From an uncultured bacterium (lineage in GTDB: Bacteria; Cyanobacteriota; Vampirovibrionia; Gastranaerophilales; Gastranaerophilaceae), in NCBI GenBank assembly GCA_902489575.1, contig CABUAQ010000056.1, positions 1 to 12,411 on the forward strand: a DNA stretch of 12,411 nucleotides. The letters are read 5' to 3'. Below are positions 6,795 through 12,411 of the stretch, piece after piece. Numbering within the stretch: the first letter of the stretch is position 1; each line of letters opens with the position of its first letter. Position numbers and translations under genes: made by a program. The notes below the pieces were generated by a model. That model did not search any database and was not told the DNA's origin. It saw only the letters and a program-made list of their open reading frames with translations.

Positions 6795-8221
6795 TGATTA
6801 ATACAATTTTGATATTTCCGGTTATAGCATGTTTGATTATGCTGGTTGTTAAAAATAAAACTTTTGATAAATTGATGGTAAGTTTGTATGCGCTAATTCA
6901 TTTTATCGCTACAGTACTTTTATTAAAGGGATATGGCAGAGGCAGCTGTCCGTATTTTGCTGTTGATAATGTTAATATGATATTTTTATTAGTATTATCG
7001 CTGGTATTTTTGATGGTCGGGATTTACAATTTCGGGTATATGAAAAATTTGGGATTTCCTGATCGTAAAATAAACCATTATTCAATAATGGTTTTAATCT
7101 TTGTATTATCAATGACTGGAACTATTTTGAGTACAGATTTGGCTGTTTCTTGGATTTTGATTGAAGCAACAACATTATCAAGTGCTTATTTAATTTATTT
7201 TAATAAAACAAAACATTCAATTGAAGCTGCCTGGAAATATGTATTTATATGTTCAATTGGTATTGCGTTGGCATTTGTCGGAATTATTTTGTTAAATATT
7301 TCAACAGGTGCTGTCAATACAATGAACTTTGGTGAACTTTATGCACATGCATCTGAATTTGACTTAATTTGGTTAAAATTAGCATTTGTGTTTATGTTAT
7401 TTGGTTTTGGTGCAAAAATGGGATTGGCACCTATTCATTTTTGGTTGCCGGATGCTCACTCAGAAGCTCCATCACCAATTTCTGCATTATTATCCGCAGC
7501 TTTGTTAAACTCTGCATTTTTAGTTATTGTCAGAGTATTTAGAATTATGGAGCTTGCCGGTTGTACAAATTATGCTAAGATAATACTTTTCGTTATGGGA
7601 TTTTTATCATTGTTTGTCACAACTGTTTTTGTTTATCATATTAAAAATTATAAAAGAATGCTTGCATATTCTTCTATTGAGAATATGGGGATTTTGGCAA
7701 TAGGGCTTGCATTAGGCGGGGTTGCTTATTATGCTGTAATACTTCATTTAATCGGTCATTCATTGGCAAAAGCATCATTTTTCCTTACATCAGGTAATGT
7801 TTTAGAATTATTTGATTCTAAAAGAATAAAATCAGTAAGCGGGCTTATCTGTGCAGATAGTAAAACAGGCTGGTTGTGGGTGATTTCATTTTTAGCAATT
7901 TGTGCTTTCCCGACATCAGTTTTGTTTATCAGTGAATTTTTAATAATTAAAGCTATGATTATTGAAAAACATTATTTATTATGTGCTTTGTTCGCACTGC
8001 TTCTGACAATTATTTTGTTTGGAATCGGCAGAGTTGTTATAAAAATGGCATTTGGCGAATTGAGTGAAGATAAGGCAAAACTTATTGAACAGAATAAAAA
8101 TAAAGTTTCAGTATTTATGTATCTACCGCAGATGGTAATGCTTATAATAGTTTTTGTTTTGGGCGTATATGTTCCGAATTGCTTGGATAATATTATCAAA
8201 TTAGCTGCCGGTGCATTTTAA
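6794..8221 (+). CDS. hyfF: HyfF-like ion-translocating membrane subunit (NuoM/NuoN-type)
   Basis: This 475-residue multi-pass antiporter-like protein is paralogous to HyfB in its central domain. Shared marks are WILIEATTLSSAYLI with Glu124, GFGAKMGLAPIHFWLPDAHS with Lys208, NYKRMLAYSSIENMG (285-299), GHSLAKASFF with Lys326, and SEFLIIKAM with Lys386. It lacks the long HyfB C-terminal extension, as expected for HyfF. No second subunit of this type (HyfD) is present, so the complex would have two pump modules rather than the three of Hyf or complex I. Its ATG overlaps the hyfE stop by one base. All intramembrane Glu/Lys residues expected for ion transfer are kept, so the membrane arm looks functional. 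Confidence 0.92.
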   Translation: MINTILIFPVIACLIMLVVKNKTFDKLMVSLYALIHFIATVLLLKGYGRGSCPYFAVDNVNMIFLLVLSLVFLMVGIYNFGYMKNLGFPDRKINHYSIMVLIFVLSMTGTILSTDLAVSWILIEATTLSSAYLIYFNKTKHSIEAAWKYVFICSIGIALAFVGIILLNISTGAVNTMNFGELYAHASEFDLIWLKLAFVFMLFGFGAKMGLAPIHFWLPDAHSEAPSPISALLSAALLNSAFLVIVRVFRIMELAGCTNYAKIILFVMGFLSLFVTTVFVYHIKNYKRMLAYSSIENMGILAIGLALGGVAYYAVILHLIGHSLAKASFFLTSGNVLELFDSKRIKSVSGLICADSKTGWLWVISFLAICAFPTSVLFISEFLIIKAMIIEKHYLLCALFALLLTIILFGIGRVVIKMAFGELSEDKAKLIEQNKNKVSVFMYLPQMVMLIIVFVLGVYVPNCLDNIIKLAAGAF

Positions 8222-8247
8222 AATTAATAAATTACAAGGATGAAAAT

Positions 8248-9717
8248 ATGACAAATTGGATTAAAACAAAAAATAATACAAAAGTTAATTTATCAAATAT
8301 TCCAACATTAGCTATGGAGGATTTGAGAGAAGAAATTATAAACCTTGGCAGACGTCCTGTCGGATTTTTCGGAAAGGACTGGGGATCCGGTTGTACAAAA
8401 CTGTTTGTAATTCTTGCGGATGATGAAAATGGTGACTTATATATATCATCTGCAATTTTCCCTGAGGATAAAAAATCTTATGAATCTTTGACTCAGGATG
8501 TTCCATCTTTTCATATTTTTGAAAGAGAATTTTATGAACAATTTGGGATAGAACCTTTACATCATCCATGGTTAAAACCTGTTCGAATTAATCAAGATAA
8601 GTATCCGTTTTTTGAAATGGAAGGAGAAGAAGTTCACCAGGTTGCGGTTGGACCTATTCACGCAGGAGTAATTGAACCCGGCCATTTTAGATTTATGTGT
8701 AATGGGGAAACTGTTTATCATTTGGAAATAATGCTTGGTTATCAGCATAGAGGAATTGAAGATTTGATGCTAAAAAGACCTTCAAATCAACTTGCCGAGT
8801 CTATAAATGGTGATAGCGTAATTGCATATAATACAGGTTTTTCTCAGGTAATGGAAACTTTAAAGGGTATTGCTGTTTCTAATAAAGCTCAATTAATCAG
8901 AAAAGCGGCATTGGAAATGGAGAGAATGGCAATCCACATAGGAGATTTAGGTGCAATTGCAGGTGATATAGCTTATGCAATGGGAGCATCTGTGTTTGGT
9001 GCGACAAGAACTCTTGTAATAAATACTACATTAGAAATGTGCGGAAGCCGTTTTGGCAGAGGTTTTGTTACTGTTGGCGGAGTGAATTTTGACCCGTCTG
9101 ACGAGATTTTGCAACGTGCTTTAAAGACATTGTCTAAAGTTGAGACTGATGTTGACAGAATGGTTAATACAATGCTTAAAAATTCAACTGTAATGTCAAG
9201 ATTGGAGAAAACAGGTGTTGTTAGTCTTGAAAAGGCTAAAGATATCGGACTTGTTGGTATGGCTGCAAGATCATCAGGCGTGGATTTAGATTCTCGCTTT
9301 GACTTCCCTGATAGATGGATGGGTGAATTGAATTTTGAGAAAAAACCGTTCAAAGCTTCAGGAGATGTAAATGCAAGGTTCAAGTTAAGATATAAAGAAA
9401 TTAAACAATCTTTGGCTATGGTAAGAAAAATTTTTGACAAATTAGGTGATTATAAAAATGAGCCGATAATTGCAGGAGGTATTAATTCACAATTAGCACC
9501 TGATAGTCTTGCAATATCAATTATTGAAGGTTGGAGAGGTGAAATTGTACAAGTTGCACTTACTGATAGTGATAGCAATTTAACAAGATACAAAATTAAA
9601 GATCCGTCATTTAATAATTGGTACGGGCTTGCACTTGCGGTTAGAAATAACGGGGTTTCAGACTTTCCGCTATGCAATAAAAGCTTTAATTTGTCATATT
9701 CAGGAAACGATTTATAA
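8248..9717 (+). CDS. hyfG: HyfG-like large subunit lacking the nickel-binding cysteines (NuoC-NuoD fusion, Ehr-type)
   Basis: This 489-residue cytoplasmic subunit has an N-terminal NuoC-like domain (about 15-125), ending in the family motif FEREFYEQFGIEPLHHPW (91-108). A NuoD/[NiFe]-large-subunit domain follows: GPIHAGVIEPGHFRF (135-149), then LGYQHRGIE (163-171). Where true group 4 hydrogenases have ERxCGxC, this protein reads ESINGDS (184-190), with Asn187 and Ser190 in place of the cysteines. At the C-terminus DPCxxC is replaced by DFPLCNKSF (472-480), leaving only Cys476. There are four cysteines in all (49, 151, 265, 476) and no CxxC pair, so a Ni-Fe centre is not possible. Nor is the complex I YVxP-type quinone tyrosine present. 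The chain ends 13 residues after Cys476, with no obvious cleavable tail. Ribosome site AAGGA lies 7 bases before the ATG. This matches Ehr complexes; the substrate is unknown. Confidence 0.9.
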   Translation: MTNWIKTKNNTKVNLSNIPTLAMEDLREEIINLGRRPVGFFGKDWGSGCTKLFVILADDENGDLYISSAIFPEDKKSYESLTQDVPSFHIFEREFYEQFGIEPLHHPWLKPVRINQDKYPFFEMEGEEVHQVAVGPIHAGVIEPGHFRFMCNGETVYHLEIMLGYQHRGIEDLMLKRPSNQLAESINGDSVIAYNTGFSQVMETLKGIAVSNKAQLIRKAALEMERMAIHIGDLGAIAGDIAYAMGASVFGATRTLVINTTLEMCGSRFGRGFVTVGGVNFDPSDEILQRALKTLSKVETDVDRMVNTMLKNSTVMSRLEKTGVVSLEKAKDIGLVGMAARSSGVDLDSRFDFPDRWMGELNFEKKPFKASGDVNARFKLRYKEIKQSLAMVRKIFDKLGDYKNEPIIAGGINSQLAPDSLAISIIEGWRGEIVQVALTDSDSNLTRYKIKDPSFNNWYGLALAVRNNGVSDFPLCNKSFNLSYSGNDL

Positions 9718-9729
9718 GGAATAAAGATT

Positions 9730-10485
9730 ATGTTTGATACATTAAAATCACGAATTTATCAAGGTGAACAATTTATAAAAGATATAAAAAATGCTCAAAT
9801 GAGAGAGCAATTTAGAGGCTATCCAGTAATTGAAAACTCTAAATGTTCAAATTGTGGAAAATGTTTGGATGTATGTCCTACAGGGGCTTTAAAATTAAAT
9901 CCTATATCTATAGATATGGGTAAATGTACTTTTTGCGGGGCTTGTAAAAATATTTGTGAAAAGCACGCAATAAACTTTTCTAATTATTATAAACTTTCTT
10001 CAACAAATAGAGATAATCTTATTGTAACAGAAGAAGTACCTTTTGTAGTGTATGAAAGATCTGCGGTAGAGGTTAAAGAAAAGATTGTACAGATTTTTGG
10101 TAAATCATTAAAATTACGTCAGGTATCAGCAGCCGGATGCAATGGTTGTGAAATGGAATTAAATGCTTGTTCAAATGTTAACTTTGATATGGGCAGATAC
10201 GGTATTGATTTTGTGGCATCTCCAAGACATGCTGACGGGATTGTAATAACCGGTCCTATATCAGAAAATATGGCTTATGCATTGGAAGATTGTTATAAAT
10301 CGGTTCCGGATCCTAAAATAGTTATTTTGTGCGGAGCGTGTGCAATTTCCGGGGGAGTGTTCCAAGAAAGTTCTGCATTAAATAGAGAATTTCTTGAAAA
10401 ATATCCTATAGATTTATATATTCCTGGCTGTCCAGTGCATCCTCTGACATTTATTAACGGTGTTCTTAGCTATATTGGCGGATAG
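9730..10485 (+). CDS. hyfI: fused ferredoxin and NuoB-like small subunit (HyfH-HyfI fusion)
   Basis: This 251-residue iron-sulfur protein joins two parts that are separate genes in Hyf/Hyc. Residues 35-82 are a bacterial 2[4Fe-4S] ferredoxin domain: CSNCGKCLDVCP (Cys39, 42, 45, 49) and CTFCGACKNIC (Cys66, 69, 72, 76). Residues 115-251 are a HycG/NuoB-like small subunit with GCNGCE (Cys137, Cys140), CGACAISGG (Cys204) and PGCPVHP (Cys234), which would hold the proximal [4Fe-4S] cluster. All twelve expected ligands are present. Electrons would enter through the ferredoxin part and pass to the large subunit encoded just upstream. The N-terminal 30 residues are helical and polar. AAGGA overlapping the hyfG stop lies 9 bases before the ATG. 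As the last gene it is followed by a long hairpin. Confidence 0.92.
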   Translation: MFDTLKSRIYQGEQFIKDIKNAQMREQFRGYPVIENSKCSNCGKCLDVCPTGALKLNPISIDMGKCTFCGACKNICEKHAINFSNYYKLSSTNRDNLIVTEEVPFVVYERSAVEVKEKIVQIFGKSLKLRQVSAAGCNGCEMELNACSNVNFDMGRYGIDFVASPRHADGIVITGPISENMAYALEDCYKSVPDPKIVILCGACAISGGVFQESSALNREFLEKYPIDLYIPGCPVHPLTFINGVLSYIGG

Positions 10486-10514
10486 GTTTAGTATTTTTGA
10501 TATTAAAAAATTTT

Positions 10515-10550
10515 GTGGGGTAAATTGTTAGAAAAACAGATTTGCCCCAC
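10515..10550 (+). terminator. long hairpin, probable end of the Ehr-like operon
   Basis: Bases 10515-10525 and 10540-10550 form an 11-bp stem (GTGGGGTAAAT with ATTTGCCCCAC) with one T-G wobble. The stem can extend by TGTT/AACA past one bulged base to a 5-base loop. It begins about 30 bases after the last operon stop. The following plus-strand sequence is only moderately T-rich (TTAACTATTTATT), while the minus-strand side runs AAAATTTTTT, so termination efficiency on the plus strand is uncertain. A role as an mRNA 3'-end stabiliser is an alternative. Confidence 0.55.
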
Positions 10551-10579
10551 TTAACTATTTATTAAACATGAGTTATAAT
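10551..10579 (+). promoter_or_regulatory. candidate promoter of the HD-domain gene
   Basis: TTAACT (10551-10556, 4 of 6 matches to TTGACA) is followed after exactly 17 bases by a consensus TATAAT (10574-10579). Transcription would begin near 10586, giving a leader of about 38 bases to the ATG at 10624. The -35 directly abuts the operon-end hairpin, so the gene is probably an independent unit. Confidence 0.55.
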
Positions 10580-10623
10580 ATTAATACAGACTAATGCAAG
10601 GTAATATATAAAGAGTTAAAATT

Positions 10624-11430
10624 ATGAAATCAGTTAAGGAAATTACAACAGAATCAAAGATTCTGGACAGATTAAAAAATAACCCTGTATGTTTAGAACT
10701 GGCAAAATATTTATTTGCTGATGAAGAACTTCAGGAAATGCAGGAATATGCAAATAATGTTTCAATAAGGCGTCTTGGTTTTAATGACCATGGACCTGTT
10801 CATATGCGTCAGGTTGTTGGAAATGCAATAAAAATGTTGAATATATTGCACGAATTTGAAATTCAAACATCTTTGGAGCAAGAAGAAATAGGGACGTTTG
10901 AAGATAGTATGTGTGCAGTTATATTGGCAGGTTTAATGCATGATTTGGGGATGTCAATAGGACGTCAGGGGCATGAAGAGATGTCGGCTCTTTTGGCTCA
11001 ACCAATTATTGAACGGGCATTGATGCATATTTTCCCTGATAATCTTCATAAAAGAGTCATAATTAAATCAGTTGCGACAGAGGCGATTATAGGTCATATG
11101 TCTTCAAGGAAAATACACTCAATTGAGGCTGGAATAATTCTAATTGCAGACGGTTGTGATATGACAAAAGGTAGAGCACGTATTCCAATGGCAATAAATA
11201 CTACTCCAAAGGTTGGAGATATTCACAAATATTCCGCAAATGCCATTAATCGTATAGGTATTCATCGAGGAACAAGAAAACCTATTAAAATTGATATTGA
11301 AATGTCAGGTGACGTGGGCTTTTTCCAGATTGAAGAAGTTTTGCTGTCTAAAATAGATGTGAGTCCTGCAAAACAATTTGTAGAACTATATGCCGGTGTC
11401 GCTGGACAAGAGCGTAAGTGCTATTTGTAA
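10624..11430 (+). CDS. HD-domain metal-dependent phosphohydrolase-like protein
   Basis: This 268-residue soluble protein of the HD superfamily has the metal-ligand pattern visible as NDHGPVHMRQV (His56, His60), the HD pair in LAGLMHDLGMS (His106-Asp107), His117, IIGHMS (His158), His165 and IADGCDMTKGRAR (Asp176, Asp179). HD proteins of this layout usually hydrolyse phosphomonoesters or phosphodiesters such as nucleotides or cyclic dinucleotides. No RelA/SpoT, HD-GYP or GGDEF partner domain is present, so the substrate is unknown. A C-terminal module (about 220-268), with DIEMSGDVGFFQIEEVLLSK, looks like the small alpha/beta tail found in some stand-alone, notably archaeal, HD proteins. The ribosome site is weak (AAAGAG). 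It has its own promoter candidate and is not obviously part of the preceding complex. It ends 6 bases from the convergent transporter gene. Confidence 0.8.
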   Translation: MKSVKEITTESKILDRLKNNPVCLELAKYLFADEELQEMQEYANNVSIRRLGFNDHGPVHMRQVVGNAIKMLNILHEFEIQTSLEQEEIGTFEDSMCAVILAGLMHDLGMSIGRQGHEEMSALLAQPIIERALMHIFPDNLHKRVIIKSVATEAIIGHMSSRKIHSIEAGIILIADGCDMTKGRARIPMAINTTPKVGDIHKYSANAINRIGIHRGTRKPIKIDIEMSGDVGFFQIEEVLLSKIDVSPAKQFVELYAGVAGQERKCYL

Positions 11431-11436
11431 ATATTA

Positions 11437-12399
11437 CTAACTGATAAAGTCTTCGTTTTTTTCTTCTTCTGTCAGAGATGGTTGTCGAAAAACTTGCTTG
11501 AGTGCTTGTGGATCAATTTGTGAAATTATAACTGCGCTAATCATAAATATGCACCCAAGAATTTCTTTTAACTCCATTGTTTCATGTAATATTAACCCTC
11601 CGCCAATAACTGCAAAAACTGATTCTAAGCAAAGAATTAATGATGCAACAACCGGAAGAGTGTATTTTTGTCCGAAAATTTGTAAGGTATATGCAACACC
11701 ACAAGTTAATACTCCGGCATATAATATTGGAACACTGCAATTTGTGAAATTTTGAATATGCGGGGTTTCAAATAAAAGCATAAGCGGAAGCGATAGAAAA
11801 CCTACTACAAAAAATTGCAGGCAAGAAACTTTTGTCGGATTAATTCTTTTTGAAAAATAATTAACGACAAGAATATGTATTCCGTAGAAAACAGCACCTA
11901 TCAGAAGTACCAAATCATAAATATCAAATCCTGAAATGCCTCCTTTAAAGCATAACAGATATAATCCTATAAGTGCAATTACTATACTTAGCTTGACATT
12001 TTTGGAAAGTTTTTGACCAAAAAACATTGAGATAAGCGGGACAAAGATTATGTAAAGAGAAGTTATAAATCCTGCTTTTCCGGCTGATGAGTACAGCATA
12101 CTATATTGCTGAATTGACATTGCAATAAAAAGTGCTGTCCCGCAGGAAAGTCCTGCTTTTGCCAGAAGGATGTGCTGTAGTTTTTTTAATTTTTGCGGTC
12201 TGTTATCTTTAGTGACCAGTTTAATAAAATAAATTACAGGGATTAAACTAATTCCGCCGATTATACTTCTCATAAAATTAAAACTAAATGGTCCTACGTA
12301 ATCCATTCCGGCTTTTTGGGCAACAAAAGAAAGTCCCCAAATTAATGCGGTAAAAAATAATGCAGTATTTGATAGAATTTTTTGATTTGATTCCTTCAT
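11437..12399 (-). CDS. EamA/DMT-superfamily transporter
   Basis: This 320-residue inner-membrane protein has ten hydrophobic segments arranged as two EamA repeats (about residues 10-150 and 160-292), the fold of drug/metabolite exporters such as RhaT/YdcZ-type and amino-acid or metabolite efflux carriers. Typical family runs are ALIWGLSFVAQKAG (18-31), YSSAGKAGFITSLYIIFVP (103-121) and LPVVASLILCLESVFAVIGG (248-267), the last carrying the usual Glu259 near the start of the final helices. The hydrophilic tail (about 293-320) is rich in Glu, Lys and Gln. The ATG at 12399 is fixed by an in-frame TAG two codons upstream; no strong ribosome site is seen and the promoter lies outside the window. 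Substrate cannot be predicted. It converges on the HD-domain gene with no room for a terminator between them. Confidence 0.88.
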   Translation of the reverse strand: MKESNQKILSNTALFFTALIWGLSFVAQKAGMDYVGPFSFNFMRSIIGGISLIPVIYFIKLVTKDNRPQKLKKLQHILLAKAGLSCGTALFIAMSIQQYSMLYSSAGKAGFITSLYIIFVPLISMFFGQKLSKNVKLSIVIALIGLYLLCFKGGISGFDIYDLVLLIGAVFYGIHILVVNYFSKRINPTKVSCLQFFVVGFLSLPLMLLFETPHIQNFTNCSVPILYAGVLTCGVAYTLQIFGQKYTLPVVASLILCLESVFAVIGGGLILHETMELKEILGCIFMISAVIISQIDPQALKQVFRQPSLTEEEKNEDFIS

Positions 12400-12411
12400 T
12401 TGCTAACATTA

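Larger units (their letters stand above)
3230..10485 (+). other. six-gene operon for an energy-converting hydrogenase-related (Ehr-type) complex
   Basis: All six genes run on the plus strand with junctions of 7, 9, -1, 26 and 12 bases. Most ribosome sites lie within or directly after the preceding stop codon, so one transcript is expected. Order is HyfB, HyfC, HyfE, HyfF, HyfG (NuoC-NuoD fusion), HyfH-HyfI fusion: four membrane subunits then two peripheral ones. Compared with the E. coli Hyf operon, HyfA, HyfD, separate HyfH, and the regulator, focB and maturation-type genes are absent here. Loss of both nickel-binding CxxC pairs in the large subunit places it with Ehr complexes rather than true hydrogenases. 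Transcription probably ends at the hairpin 10515-10550. Confidence 0.85.

Noticed and set aside
8973..9440. A 155-codon open frame antisense to the large-subunit gene
   Set aside because: It lies entirely opposite a well-supported conserved gene, has Ser/Thr/Leu-rich composition typical of antisense shadows, and has no family resemblance.
8248..9717. Calling the operon a formate hydrogenlyase or hydrogenase-4
   Set aside because: All nickel-ligand cysteine pairs are missing and no formate dehydrogenase or maturation gene is present, so H2 evolution is not supported despite the Hyf-like gene order.
3230..10485. Calling the operon respiratory complex I (Nuo)
   Set aside because: HyfE, a HyfB-type C-terminal TWGCGY and a NuoC-NuoD fusion are group 4 hydrogenase features; NuoA, NuoJ, NuoK proper and three antiporter subunits are absent, and the quinone tyrosine motif is missing.
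1..12411. CRISPR arrays, tRNA or rRNA genes, transposases, phage genes
   Set aside because: No regularly spaced repeats, cloverleaf sequences, rRNA segments or transposase/integrase motifs were seen on either strand.

Overview
The window is about 12.4 kb of AT-rich bacterial DNA using the standard code (TGA serves as a stop and Trp is always TGG). A signal-peptide-bearing outer-membrane porin points to a diderm (Gram-negative-type) organism. The gene set (formate channel, energy-converting hydrogenase-like complex) points to an anaerobic, probably fermentative lifestyle. Low GC, an OprP/O-like porin and this membrane complex would fit an anaerobic gut lineage such as the non-photosynthetic sisters of Cyanobacteria (Melainabacteria/Gastranaerophilales). 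That placement is an impression from gene content, not a measurement, and Elusimicrobiota or other low-GC diderms remain possible.

Layout. Bases 1-532 hold very AT-rich remnants of a membrane-protein gene that looks frameshifted, plus a 51-residue membrane peptide coupled to it by an ATGA overlap. Bases 632-1903 (minus) encode a phosphate-selective-porin-like outer-membrane protein with a GTG start. Bases 1984-2856 (minus) encode a FocA-type formate channel, separated from the porin gene by a strong intrinsic terminator. A 373-bp divergent control region (2857-3229) with two clear inverted repeats and a TTGACA promoter candidate separates the formate channel from the main plus-strand operon. 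The operon (3230-10485) has six tightly packed genes: HyfB, HyfC, HyfE, HyfF, a NuoC-NuoD (HyfG) fusion, and a ferredoxin-NuoB (HyfH-HyfI) fusion. It ends at a long hairpin. A separately promoted HD-domain protein follows (10624-11430), facing a convergent EamA/DMT transporter (11437-12399, minus) with only 6 bp between them.

The key point is that the operon looks like a group 4 [NiFe] hydrogenase (Hyf/Hyc) but the large subunit cannot bind nickel. The N-terminal CxxC is Asn187/Ser190, and only one cysteine (Cys476) remains at the C-terminal site. The iron-sulfur relay and the ion-pumping membrane arm look intact. This is the hallmark of the energy-converting-hydrogenase-related (Ehr) complexes, whose reaction is still unknown. 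The expected picture is electrons entering through the fused ferredoxin domain, passing the proximal NuoB-type cluster, and reaching an unknown acceptor at the former active site, with energy coupled to H+ or Na+ movement through HyfB/HyfF. The divergent formate channel suggests, but does not prove, a link to formate or fermentation metabolism. No formate dehydrogenase and no hydrogenase maturation genes are present in the window.
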